A DNA stretch of 64,000 nucleotides, taken from the NCBI RefSeq assembly GCF_000188155.2, contig NZ_KE124774.1:656736-720735 (forward strand), read 5' to 3'. The position numbers and the translations under genes were made by a program. The stretch is from Methylocystis sp. ATCC 49242. Lineage in GTDB: Bacteria > Pseudomonadota > Alphaproteobacteria > Rhizobiales > Beijerinckiaceae. Positions 26,506 through 35,134 of this stretch are shown here, piece by piece. The notes under the pieces were generated by a model. That model saw only the letters and a list, made by a program, of their open reading frames with translations. It did no database searches and was not told where the DNA came from. Position 1 is the first letter of the stretch. Each line of letters starts with the position of its first letter.

Positions 26506-28956
26506 TCAGAATTTCAGCTTAACGCCGCCAACCAAGGCCCGCGGCGAGCCAGCAAGAATCCCCGCGCCTTGCGCCGTGGAGAGGAGGAGCGTTGGCGTCT
26601 GGATAGGCGTGCCAGCGATCAGCGTGTTGCCCATCACAAATGAACCAGCAATATAGGTGCGATCGAAGACGTTGTTGAGATTGAGATACATCTCTAGATT
26701 CTTGATGAAGAAATTCGCGATGTCGCGATTGTAGTGCAGGTTCAGATTGACCAGCCCATAGCCCGGAAGGGATGTGAAGTTGGCGTTGTCGATCGTGTAG
26801 CCCGCCTTGAAGACATATTCGGCGTAAGCGCCCAGCCCCTTGAAATCGCCGGTCGACTGATCGTAACCCACGCGCGCCGTCAGCGTATGCGGAGACACGT
26901 TGGGGATCCTGTTGCCAGAACGATTATACATAACGAACCGGCCGTTCAAGGCGCCGAGATTGTCCCAGTAGTTCGTGAAGAACTGATCGTTCAGCGTATA
27001 TGCTGCAAGGAAGCGCCAGCCGTCGAAGGGGCGCCAATCGATATTGGCTTCGAGACCACGATGGATCGAGGCGGGCACGTTAGCCTGATAGCTGACGAGC
27101 CCATTCGACAGGGTCAGAATTTCGTTGCGATACCACTCGTTGAAGCCGGTGAGGCTTACAAGCACGTTGTGGCTCGGCGTCCAGTCGATCCCGACATCGA
27201 CGCCCATATTAGTCTGCGCCTGTAGGCCGGTATTGCTCCCGGCGCCTGTCTGCGTCGACGTCAGATAGAGGAAGGACGGCGTGCCGTAGCCCGCCGCGTA
27301 ACGCGCCCGGACCTGCCATTCCGGGCTGTAGCGGTAGGTCAGCGACGCTTCCGGCGCAGTGTTCCAATAGTCATTGTCCACACCGACCTGCTGTGGCAGC
27401 CTCCATGTCCCGTTCGCGTTGTAATTATAAACGGTATTGACGCCCCAGACGCGATTCCAGTTTGTGCTGAAGCCGATAACGCCGGTCAATTGCGGCGTCA
27501 GCGCGATTTCCTCGCGAGCACGAAGTCCGATATTGGACGTGTAGCTGTCGATCTTACCGACGGCTGCGCCAACTGCGCCGTAATTCCAGATGTTGGGGAG
27601 CTGGTTGAAGAGGGGATTCGTGGTTTTGACGTTGCTATAGAAGAAGCCCAGATAATGCGTGGCTGGTATGCCAAAAAGCGGGGCGTGGCTGGTGATGTCC
27701 GTGCTGGCGTCGATGCCGACGGAAGGTCCGCGGATCGCGACCGGTCCGCCAAGCCCGCCCAGAAAGGCCGGCCCCACTTTCGGCGGCGGCCAGGTGCCGT
27801 TGATGTAGTCGAAATGGTTATAAGTGAATTGGCTTCGCCAGGTCGTCGCATTGTCGAAATCATGCTCATAGCGGACGCCGCCGATCATCTGCTGCGAATG
27901 CAGATGCGAGCCGAGTTGCCAGACGCTCTGATTGACTAGCGGAGCCAACGCTGAGGTGAAGATCCCGTTCCTCGGCACGTTGAGATTGTTGCAAAACGGC
28001 AGATTGGCCGGGGTCGCAATGGCGCAGCCGAAGCTTGTGCCGTATGGGTTCCAATAATACTGATTTTGAGAACTTCGGTTCATGAACGTCGAGAACGAAT
28101 CGTTGAACAGATACTTAAGCGTGAAGCGATCATTGGGCGTCGGCGCCCATCTCGCAAGAAGGCGCGCCTGGTCACCCGAAAATGCGCTCCGCGCGAGATA
28201 GCCATCGCCACGGGCGTCCGAGGCGAAGATCGAGATGTCGAACTCGCCGAGGCTCGCGGTCGCTGCCTTCTTGCCCGCGCGGATGTAATTATTGATGTAG
28301 CCGAAACTGCCGAATTCGGACCCGGTGTCCAGTCCGTCGATTTCCGCGCCCGAAAATGTCCGGAAATTGATCGCGCCGCCGAGAGCGTAATTGCCGAAGA
28401 GCGCCGATGAGGGGCCGCGATAGACGTCCGTGCCGTTATAGGCGTGCGGGTCGAGGATATCCGTTCGGCCTGTGCCGTCAGCGGTCGTGATCGGAAATCC
28501 GTCCTCGTAGAGCATGATGTTGCGGACGCCGAGCGGAAAGCCAACCCCGAATCGGGAACCCGAGCCGCGGATCGAAATGTTGACCTCTCGCGGGGTGTTG
28601 CCTTCCTGAATCTGGACGCCGGGGCTGTATTGCAGCATCTCCCGAACGGTGAACATGGGCGTTGGCCTGAGGAACTTGTGATCGACCGTCGTGACCGTTT
28701 GCCCCGGCGGCTCTCGATAAATAGGCAGCTTGGCCCGCGGGAGCTGGAAGCCCGGCGCGGCGTTTGTCGATTGTGTCCCATTGGTCCCGATCGCGGGTAC
28801 GGCGGCGGGCGCGGGGCTCGATGCGCGAGGGGCGGCCCGCCGGGCGACGCCGACTTCAATGGTCGGCAGCGTCTGCTGTGCATCGGCGACTACAGGAACA
28901 AAGGCGAGCAAGAGTGACGCGACGGATGCGCCGCGCAATAGGCTTGAGCGTGACAT
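26506..28956 (-). CDS. TonB-dependent outer-membrane receptor (module 2)
   Basis: This 816-residue receptor has a signal peptide ending VVADAQQ and a TonB box-like LPTIEVG. A Pro/Ala/Ser linker (residues 38-70) precedes a plug domain (FTVREMLQYSPGVQIQEGN, ISIRGSGSRFGVGFPLGVRN, TDVYRGPSSALFGNYALGGAINF). The long barrel ends in the C-terminal Phe signature (LVGGVKLKF). The plug is of the FecA/OprC-like general type, not the FpvA type of module 1. It heads a minus-strand operon with the HMA-methyltransferase and YejA-like genes. Divergent two-component genes lie beyond the DUF2946-like gene. The substrate may be a metal-peptide complex, inferred from partners. Confidence 0.92.
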   Translation of the reverse strand: MSRSSLLRGASVASLLLAFVPVVADAQQTLPTIEVGVARRAAPRASSPAPAAVPAIGTNGTQSTNAAPGFQLPRAKLPIYREPPGQTVTTVDHKFLRPTPMFTVREMLQYSPGVQIQEGNTPREVNISIRGSGSRFGVGFPLGVRNIMLYEDGFPITTADGTGRTDILDPHAYNGTDVYRGPSSALFGNYALGGAINFRTFSGAEIDGLDTGSEFGSFGYINNYIRAGKKAATASLGEFDISIFASDARGDGYLARSAFSGDQARLLARWAPTPNDRFTLKYLFNDSFSTFMNRSSQNQYYWNPYGTSFGCAIATPANLPFCNNLNVPRNGIFTSALAPLVNQSVWQLGSHLHSQQMIGGVRYEHDFDNATTWRSQFTYNHFDYINGTWPPPKVGPAFLGGLGGPVAIRGPSVGIDASTDITSHAPLFGIPATHYLGFFYSNVKTTNPLFNQLPNIWNYGAVGAAVGKIDSYTSNIGLRAREEIALTPQLTGVIGFSTNWNRVWGVNTVYNYNANGTWRLPQQVGVDNDYWNTAPEASLTYRYSPEWQVRARYAAGYGTPSFLYLTSTQTGAGSNTGLQAQTNMGVDVGIDWTPSHNVLVSLTGFNEWYRNEILTLSNGLVSYQANVPASIHRGLEANIDWRPFDGWRFLAAYTLNDQFFTNYWDNLGALNGRFVMYNRSGNRIPNVSPHTLTARVGYDQSTGDFKGLGAYAEYVFKAGYTIDNANFTSLPGYGLVNLNLHYNRDIANFFIKNLEMYLNLNNVFDRTYIAGSFVMGNTLIAGTPIQTPTLLLSTAQGAGILAGSPRALVGGVKLKF

Positions 28957-29034
28957 GAATAGCTCCTGGGCGGCCGATCGGCCGCTACCCTAATGGTTTA
29001 GCTGGGAGAACAGGCTGTTTGGCCTATGCTGAGA

Positions 29035-29406
29035 TCAGTTTGCCAGAGGCGGTGATCTCGGAGACTGCGATCCAAGCCGATCAAAGGTCCCGAAGGGAGG
29101 AACCTGCCAGGAAAGCCCCGCAAGGCGGGCAGGAGGTGGCGGCGAGGGAACCATGAGCGCGTCGTTCGCGCCCAGAACGGGTCTCGGCGCGCCGCCGACA
29201 TGATCGGTCGCACACGCATCGCAGTGATGCCGCCACAGGTCATTTCGCGGCGCGTTCTCTCCCGCATCCCTGCCCGTGCAATTCACGCCAGTGAAGGCTT
29301 TGCCTATGCCCAAGGCGGCTCCGTGCCCGTTCGACGTTCCCGTCGCCGACAGGGTGGCCCCCTGAAGGGTCAGACAGAGCAGGAAAATCCAAAGGGCGCG
29401 GAACAC
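29035..29406 (-). CDS. DUF2946-like small protein (module 2)
   Basis: This 123-residue product is read from the GTG at 29406, with GAGG 7 bases upstream. The frame is open far upstream but composition there is not coding-like. It starts VFRALWIFLLCLTLQGATLS, a signal peptide or anchor. It has a His/Cys motif (WRHHCDACATDHVGG) and a proline-rich middle (VPSPPPPARLAG). It is equivalent in position and layout to the module 1 protein at 13778-14188. DUF2946 proteins are frequent neighbours of TonB receptors for copper or iron. Function unproven. Confidence 0.62.
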   Translation of the reverse strand: MFRALWIFLLCLTLQGATLSATGTSNGHGAALGIGKAFTGVNCTGRDAGENAPRNDLWRHHCDACATDHVGGAPRPVLGANDALMVPSPPPPARLAGLSWQVPPFGTFDRLGSQSPRSPPLAN

Positions 29407-29510
29407 GGTTCGACCTCGATCAAAGACTTCCTGATCGATTAGCACTTCAAGGTAACGCGAACGCAACCGCAGGAGCGATACCCAGGGGCCCGAAGTAGAA
29501 GGCGTTTTAC

Positions 29511-29534
29511 TGTTGCAATAGCGCAACAATAGCG
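29511..29534. promoter_or_regulatory. Candidate response-regulator binding site
   Basis: CAATAGCG occurs at 29516-29523 and again at 29527-29534, an 11-bp period like OmpR/PhoB direct-repeat boxes. Overlapping it is a 6-bp inverted repeat, TGTTGC...GCAACA (29511-29528). The site lies about 65 bp upstream of the regulator start and in the divergent gap, so it could control both directions. Confidence 0.5.
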
Positions 29535-29599
29535 GATAGCCTGAGGCTTGGAGGCGCGTTCGATTTGTAATCCAAGCGCGAGATGCGGAAAATCCTCCG

Positions 29600-30277
29600 A
29601 TGAGAATATTGGTCGTCGAAGACCAGATCGACATGGGCATTCTGATGTCCGACCGACTTGAGCGGTCGGGATATCTCGTCGACCGCGTGGGCAGGATCGC
29701 CGACGCGCGGGAGGCGCTGCACGCATTCGACTATCCCATCCTGCTGCTGGATCGACGGCTGCCAGATGGCGACGGCTTGGATTTCCTGCCGGAAATCCGC
29801 ACTTTGCGGCCAAATATTCGCGTGCTCATGGTCACCGCGCTGCGTTCGCTCGACGATCGGGTCAATGGCCTCGACGCCGGCGCGGACGATTATTTGATCA
29901 AGCCCTTCGCGCCTGACGAGCTTCTCGCGCGGATACGCGCCAGCCTGCGTCGGCCCGGCGCCGCCCCGATTCCTCCCGTCGTGCTGGGCCAATTGTCTTT
30001 TGACCTCAATCTGCATGAAGCACAGGTGCGGGGCCGAGCGTTGGCGCTCCACAAGCGCGAACTCCTGTTGCTGGAGACGTTGATGCGGCGCGCCGGTCGC
30101 GCGGTGACCTATACGGTCCTCATCGACGAAATTTATGGTCTGGACGAGCAGGTTCAAAATGACGCGCTCAAAATGCTGGTGTCGCGCCTTCGCCAGAAGT
30201 TGAGAGACGCCGATGCGGGCGTCGAAATCTATGCGACGCGGAGCGTGGGCTACATGATCGTGCAGGCGCGCGCCTGA
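29600..30277 (+). CDS. OmpR-family response regulator (module 2)
   Basis: This is a 225-residue protein. The receiver is MRILVVEDQIDMG with the phospho-acceptor Asp51 in LLLDRRLPDGDG, followed by MVTAL and YLIKPFAPDELLARIRA. The winged helix has LHKRELLLLETLMRRAGRAV, VSRLRQKLRD and RSVGYMI. The last base of its stop is the first of the kinase start (TGATG), so the two are coupled. It is a paralogue of 14431-15111. It probably regulates the divergent receptor operon in response to a metal or envelope signal. Confidence 0.95.
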   Translation: MRILVVEDQIDMGILMSDRLERSGYLVDRVGRIADAREALHAFDYPILLLDRRLPDGDGLDFLPEIRTLRPNIRVLMVTALRSLDDRVNGLDAGADDYLIKPFAPDELLARIRASLRRPGAAPIPPVVLGQLSFDLNLHEAQVRGRALALHKRELLLLETLMRRAGRAVTYTVLIDEIYGLDEQVQNDALKMLVSRLRQKLRDADAGVEIYATRSVGYMIVQARA

Positions 30278-31725
30278 TGCGACCGCGCTCCCTCAAGTCC
30301 CGGTTGATCCTGTTTTGGATATTGGGTTCGCTTCTCGCCTATTTTTCGACGCCCATCACCGTGCAAATTCCGCTGGCTTTTTTTTGGGGTCGCGACCATC
30401 GCCAGGCGCTCGAAGTCTGGACGACGAAGCACGCGCGAGACGTCGTGATCGACGCGCTCAGACGCGGCGACGACGGCAACCTCTATATCGAGTCGACCCC
30501 GCAGTTGCAGAGACATCAAGAACGCAACCCGGATTTTCTCTTCGCCGTTTTTGATCCAGTAGGCGGCGCGTTGCTGCCTGGGTCTTCGCAACGGCTGGCC
30601 GCGCATTTCAGACCTCTCCTTGGCGACGTCGAAGTGTTCGGCTCGCTTTTCCATCTGGAGAACGATCCAAATCCGAATGCGCGCGGTTACGTGCGCACGA
30701 CGCTAACCCGCTTCGGCAAAATCGAGACGATTGTGTATGGCTCGACCTTTCACTGGGACGACGTCTTCTACCAGTTGAACGCCTATCTCGTTGCAGAGAA
30801 TATTCTCGCGTATCTCCCGCTTTGCGCGATCATCTCGCTGATCGGCTTTTTCGTGGTTCGCAAAAGTTTGGCTCCTTTGAGCGTTGCCGCCCGCAATATC
30901 AAGAAGATCAATGTAGATACGCTGAACTGGCGTGCGCCGGACGGTAATCTCCCCTCAGAAATCGCGCCTTTTGTCGAGGAAGTAAACGCCGCCTTCCAAC
31001 GCGTTCGAGACGGGGTTGCCCGGCAGCGACGTTTCACGGCGAACTCGGCGCATGAACTCCGCACGCCAATCGCAATTCTGTGCGCAAGGCTCGAGAAAAT
31101 GATCGATTGCCCGCTCAAGGCGGAATTGCAGCGGGACGCGGCTCGAATAAAAACAATTCTAGAGCAACTTCTCGTCTTGGCTCAGATTGAGGAGCGCGCC
31201 CAGGAAAAAGAAATGCCGAAGCTCGATCTGCGGGAAGCGATTCTTACAGCAATCGCGGATTTGATGCCCATCGCCTATCATAGTAATCGTCAAATCGAGT
31301 TCGAGGCCCCTGATAATCCGGTTCCCGTCTACGCTTTCCGCTGGGCCGTCGAGAGCGTCGTTACAAATCTCATTGAGAATGCCCTGCGCGCGGAGCCGCT
31401 CGGGGGCTTCGTTGTCGTTCGCTTATCGCCAGACGGAGTCATCGACGTCATCGACCACGGCCCGGGCATTGCGCCACAGGAGCGCGACATAATTTTTGAG
31501 CCGTTTTGGCGAAAGAGCGACGCTACGCCAGGCACTGGACTGGGCTTGGCGATCGCCAGAGAATTGATGGAAAAGCAAGGCGGACGTCTGTGGGTGGCCG
31601 AAACGCTTGGTGGCGGGGCAACATTCAGGGTTGCTTTCGCCCGTCCGCTCACCTCCGCTCACCCTCCAGGCCTATATGGAGATCGGCAACGAAAGGAAGC
31701 AGGCCGCTTTATCCAAAGCCAATAG
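30277..31725 (+). CDS. Sensor histidine kinase (module 2)
   Basis: This is a 482-residue kinase. Helix 1 (LILFWILGSLLAYFS) is followed by a periplasmic domain of about 130 residues, helix 2 (AYLPLCAIISLIGFFVV) near residue 180 and a HAMP-like stretch. The phospho-acceptor His259 lies in NSAHELRTPIAIL. The HATPase boxes are NLIENALRAEP, IDHGPGIAP, FEPFWRKSDATPG and GTGLGLAIAREL. It has an extra 25-residue tail absent from the module 1 kinase. The sensor domain is diverged from that of module 1, consistent with a different signal. Confidence 0.95.
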   Translation: MRPRSLKSRLILFWILGSLLAYFSTPITVQIPLAFFWGRDHRQALEVWTTKHARDVVIDALRRGDDGNLYIESTPQLQRHQERNPDFLFAVFDPVGGALLPGSSQRLAAHFRPLLGDVEVFGSLFHLENDPNPNARGYVRTTLTRFGKIETIVYGSTFHWDDVFYQLNAYLVAENILAYLPLCAIISLIGFFVVRKSLAPLSVAARNIKKINVDTLNWRAPDGNLPSEIAPFVEEVNAAFQRVRDGVARQRRFTANSAHELRTPIAILCARLEKMIDCPLKAELQRDAARIKTILEQLLVLAQIEERAQEKEMPKLDLREAILTAIADLMPIAYHSNRQIEFEAPDNPVPVYAFRWAVESVVTNLIENALRAEPLGGFVVVRLSPDGVIDVIDHGPGIAPQERDIIFEPFWRKSDATPGTGLGLAIARELMEKQGGRLWVAETLGGGATFRVAFARPLTSAHPPGLYGDRQRKEAGRFIQSQ

Positions 31726-31800
31726 GGGATACATTGATCGGCGTGGTCACCATGTAGTCACCAATCCGACATCAGCGTTGCCATCTAGACCCTCAACGCC

Positions 31801-31853
31801 TTGATTTTATTGGTGGGCGCACAAGGGCTCGAACCTTGGACCCGCTGATTAAG
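31801..31853. repeat. tRNA-Lys 3' fragment, relic attachment site
   Basis: On the minus strand this reads the end of a tRNA-Lys: anticodon-loop 3' side CTTAATCAGC, variable loop, T arm with GGTTCGAGCC, acceptor TGCGCCC and ACCA. The 5' half is missing, so it is not functional. Its downstream bases TTGATTTTATTGGTG are the same as those after tRNA-Thr at both island ends. It looks like the displaced end left by an island that entered a tRNA-Lys gene elsewhere. Confidence 0.75.
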
Positions 31854-31910
31854 TGTTACCCTGTCCTTGTCGGAAATTAAATCCGGACATATTGACCTGC
31901 CCCTGAACTT

Positions 31911-32838
31911 TCATCCAGCGGCGGGTTGAGTCCTTCCGGTTGATACGCCCGAGGGCGCGAATGGAGCAACAGGCGATCGGCGGAGTTGGTCCGGGTTGCG
32001 CAGCCGATCGCCTGTTGCGGTGAGATTGGCCGCGAAGGCGGCGGGCGTCGCATAGCCGAGGGCCGAATGCGGGCGGCGGTGATTGTAGTCCTGGGCCCAG
32101 GCGCTGATCTTCTCCCGGGCATGGTCGAGCCCGAAGAACAGCGTCTCGTTCAGCAGTTCGTCGCGCATGCGCCCGTTGAAGCTCTCGCAGAAGCCGTTCT
32201 GCATCGGCTTGCCCGGCGCGATATAGCGCCACTCGATCCTGTTCTCGCTCGACCACGACAGCACGGCGTTCGAGGTGAACTCCGTGCCGTTGTCCGAAAC
32301 GATCATGCCGGGCCTGCCGCGCCATGCGATCAGCGCCGACAGTTCCCGCGCCACGCGTTGGCCCGAGATGGATGTGTCGGGGATCGCCGCGAGGCATTCA
32401 CGCGTCACGTCGTCGACGATGTTCAGGATGCGGAACCGGCGTCCGCAGGCGAACTGGTCATGCACGAAGTCCAAAGACCAACGCGCATTCGGCCGCGCCT
32501 CGACAGGAATGGGCGCCCGCGCGCCCGACAGCCCTTCGGCGGGCGCGCCGCTTTCTCACCGTCAGCCCTCCCTCGCGATAGAGCCGGTAGATGCGGTTCT
32601 TGCCCGACGTCTCGCCCTCCTGCCGCAGCAGCACGAACAGCCGCCGATAGCCGAAGCGCCGGCGCTCGTTGGCGAGTTCCCGCAGCCGCTCCCGTAACGG
32701 CTTGTCGGTCGGCCGCTTCGAGATGTAGCGGACGGTCGCGCGATCGACGGCGACAATCTGGCAGGCCCGACGCTCCGACAGAGCCATGGCGGCTCGCAGA
32801 TGCACAACGGCTGCGCGCTTGGCGGCGGGCCCTACCAT
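31911..32838 (-). pseudogene. IS3 OrfB transposase, frameshifted
   Basis: The first part (32838 downwards) encodes ALSERRACQIVAVDRATVRY and ERRRFGYRRLFVLLRQEG. The second part (to 31911) encodes [31 protein letters not shown] and [17 protein letters not shown], the DDE core. The two lie in different frames, with the break near 32520 just after [10 protein letters not shown]. Normal IS407-type OrfB is one continuous frame of about 280 residues. The copy is probably inactive unless complemented. Confidence 0.85.
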
Positions 32839-33098
32839 TTTTTTGACAAAAGCTCCTTCAGCGCCGCGGCTTCCAGCATCTGATCGGCCAGAAGCTTCTT
32901 CAGCCGCGCATTCTCTTCTTCGAGCGCTTTCAACCGCTTGGCCTCGGAGACGTCCATGCCGCCATATTTGGCCTTCCAGTTGTAAAGCGTCGTCTCCGAC
33001 ACAGCATATTTGCGAGCCAGATCCGCCGCCTTCGCGCCCGCCTCGTGCTCCCGCAAAATCCCGATGATCTGCTCTTCCGTGAACCGCTTCTTCTTCAT
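32832..33098 (-). CDS. IS3 OrfA DNA-binding protein
   Basis: This 88-residue protein is read from the ATG at 33098 (MKKKRFTEEQIIGILREHEA). It has a helix-turn-helix (AADLARKYAVSETTLYNWK) and a leucine-rich coiled coil (ALEEENARLKKLLADQML) ending LLSKKW. It ends at a run of seven A residues in TCAAAAAAATGGTAG, where the ATG of orfB overlaps. This is a plausible -1 slippage or re-initiation signal of the kind IS3 elements use to make OrfAB. A frame 12 codons longer exists. Confidence 0.88.
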   Translation of the reverse strand: MKKKRFTEEQIIGILREHEAGAKAADLARKYAVSETTLYNWKAKYGGMDVSEAKRLKALEEENARLKKLLADQMLEAAALKELLSKKW

Positions 33099-33204
33099 CT
33101 CGTCCGTCCCGATATGGCCGGACTCTAATCGCATCTGGTCGAGTTTCTCAGGGGCAGGTCAGTCGTCTCATAGTTTCTCTGAAGCAACAAGAGGAGATTT
33201 TTCC

Positions 33205-34377
33205 ATGCCGTATTTCAAGCTCAGCCTTTTACCGGTCGTCGCGATCTTCGGAATAGTCTGCGCCGCTGCGCAGGCGAAAGAAATCACGCCAACCGAGAAG
33301 TTGATCGAGCGGCAGGGTAAGCTCTGTTTCGCCCGCGTCTATGACGCGGCCCATCTGAAGGCGCATCCCCGCCAAAGGGTCGAGCGCGTTTTCTTCTTGA
33401 TCGGCAAAGGCAAGGCCGCCTCCTATTGGGAGGACCCCAATCTGCGCCACAGCGAGGAAAGCCCCAACAAACACGCCAATCCGGCCGCCGATGATCCGGA
33501 GCGCGACACGACCCGTGTCGTCGCGCTCGTCACCCTGCGCGGCGCGCGAAAACCCGAGTATGTCGCTGGCTGGTGTTCTTCCGAAGCACATCTCGACTCG
33601 CAAAGCAAAAAATTGTCCTGCGGCGGCGAATGCGATCACCATATTGGCGCGATCTATTCGGACGAGGCGGCGCATCTCATGCTCGAAGACGTCGAGCAAG
33701 CCGTCCTTCTCGACTCCGAAGCCGAGGAGGCCGGCGACAAGTCGCGCCTGCTTGGCCCGGACGACAAGAAGTTCCGGCTCGACGCGCGCCCTCTTTCCGA
33801 TTGCGTCGCCGAAGCGAACAAGACGAATCCACGCTACGCCGGTCTCGGCGCACCTTTGCGCGAGCGTCTCAAGCCGGACGCACCCTTCTGCTATGGGCGC
33901 GATTATTCGACGCAACATCTGACTTCGCATCCACAGCAGCTCACCAATTCGATCCGCGTATCGCGCGACGACGGCCAAATCGCCGTAGATCGCGCCAAGG
34001 GGCTGCTCGTCGATTGGCCGGATGGCGTCGGGCTATCCATCTCCGTGACGACGCGCAAGCAACCAAAGCCAGTGCGCCTGCATTATGTTTGCACGCCCCT
34101 GGAGGATCAATGGGAGTGCAGCGCGTCCTTTTGTAAGTCCGGGATGGCGAACTGCAGTGAAGCGGAACGCGAGAACGCCAAAGCGACGGCATGCGACAAG
34201 GACGATTCGCGCACGGTCTATTTACGGCGCGGCCAGGCCGAGTTCGTGATGCTCGGCAACCCGATCGCTGGCCTGCCGCTCGACGGATCATGCGCGCAGA
34301 AGGACAAAACGGCGAGCGACGACAAGGTCTATCGTCTCGACTCCATGCCGCTCGCGGCCTGTGAGAGCCCCGATTGA
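33205..34377 (+). CDS. Secreted cysteine-containing protein of unknown function
   Basis: This 390-residue protein starts at 33205 (MPYFKLSLLPVVAIFGIVCA), 9 bases after GAGGAGA, with a signal peptide cleaved near AAAQA. The mature part has paired cysteines (WCSSEAH, SCGGECDHH, VCTP, ECSASFCKSG, NCSE) suggesting disulphides. Two roughly parallel halves each contain a CFARVYDAAHLKAHP / CYGRDYSTQHLTSHP segment, indicating an internal duplication. I do not recognise the family. It lies right after the IS3 element and convergent with the DUF3142 gene. Confidence 0.8.
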   Translation: MPYFKLSLLPVVAIFGIVCAAAQAKEITPTEKLIERQGKLCFARVYDAAHLKAHPRQRVERVFFLIGKGKAASYWEDPNLRHSEESPNKHANPAADDPERDTTRVVALVTLRGARKPEYVAGWCSSEAHLDSQSKKLSCGGECDHHIGAIYSDEAAHLMLEDVEQAVLLDSEAEEAGDKSRLLGPDDKKFRLDARPLSDCVAEANKTNPRYAGLGAPLRERLKPDAPFCYGRDYSTQHLTSHPQQLTNSIRVSRDDGQIAVDRAKGLLVDWPDGVGLSISVTTRKQPKPVRLHYVCTPLEDQWECSASFCKSGMANCSEAERENAKATACDKDDSRTVYLRRGQAEFVMLGNPIAGLPLDGSCAQKDKTASDDKVYRLDSMPLAACESPD

Positions 34378-34411
34378 ACAGGCCGGGGTTCAAGTCGTAC
34401 GGGAGGCAATT

Positions 34412-35134
34412 CTATAGGGGCGGATTGCGCAAGAAGACGATATAGCCGCGAAAATACGGATGACGCGCAAGGACGGCGGGAGGCGACCAAGCGGCTCCCT
34501 CGGCGAGGCCGAGGCGGAAGGGAATGCGCAACCGGCCAAGTCGCCCCAGATAAACGTCGACGTCCCTGACAGTTTCGCGGCCGCGATAGGTCTGGAAGAC
34601 GAGTTCATCAACGCTTCCCGACAACGCATCTAAGTCCTCCGGCGTCGCCTGCGACGCCCAGTCCATGAGGCCGGTCACGCTGAGGGCGCAATCCTTTGGC
34701 AGAGACTGGCGCAAATTGCGCAGGAAAACCGCATAATTCTTCAGGCCGTGGGTCGATGCGTCGAAGTCGATCTGTATCCCTGCCACCGCGCCCGGCTGCG
34801 CGCGCCACACGGCCAGTCGGCGGGCGATCCCGGCGACAATTTCCGGCGTCCAATCGAGGCTACGCACGCGATAGGCGAGCCAGATCGTCGCCGCATGAGG
34901 GCCGGGCTCCGTTGCGCCCTGCGCCTTCAGTCGGACGGCGCTGCCGCCATCCGGCCCGATTTCGCCCGTGTGCAGATAGATCGTCTTGGCCTTTTCCAAT
35001 TCCGGACGGCTTCTGACGCCCGCCCAGAGCCAGTAGGCGTCATGATCGGCGGCGCGCACAGTTTGACCGGCGGCGGCCGGAGCCGGCGCGCCAAGCGCGA
35101 ACAGAATGGGGAGGAGGAGGAGGATCGATCTCAC
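34412..35134 (-). CDS. DUF3142-like exported protein
   Basis: This 240-residue product is read from the GTG at 35134, which overlaps the stop of the upstream gene (GTGA) and places a signal peptide (ILLLLPILFALGAPAPAAAG) at the N-terminus. The body has a TIM-barrel-like pattern: YWLWAGV, IQIDFDASTHGLKNYAVFL, LSVTGLMDWASQ, VDELVFQTYRGRE. This resembles DUF3142 and related glycoside-hydrolase-like proteins. It is translated together with the 710-residue exported protein before it. The catalytic role is unknown. Confidence 0.72.
   Translation of the reverse strand: MRSILLLLPILFALGAPAPAAAGQTVRAADHDAYWLWAGVRSRPELEKAKTIYLHTGEIGPDGGSAVRLKAQGATEPGPHAATIWLAYRVRSLDWTPEIVAGIARRLAVWRAQPGAVAGIQIDFDASTHGLKNYAVFLRNLRQSLPKDCALSVTGLMDWASQATPEDLDALSGSVDELVFQTYRGRETVRDVDVYLGRLGRLRIPFRLGLAEGAAWSPPAVLARHPYFRGYIVFLRNPPL

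Larger units (their letters stand above)
31893..33161 (-). mobile_element. IS3-family element (IS407-like), 1,269 bp
   Basis: The terminal inverted repeats TGACCTGCCCCTGA occur at 31893 and, inverted, ending at 33161. The element contains orfA and a frameshifted orfB on the minus strand. The flanks show no obvious target duplication. A 5' fragment of the same IS lies at 20894-21110. Confidence 0.88.

Noticed and set aside
23626-31725. Complete methanobactin (mbn) operon
   Set aside because: A TonB receptor and metal-related genes are present, but no MbnB/MbnC-like biosynthetic proteins, MATE exporter or precursor peptide were recognised.
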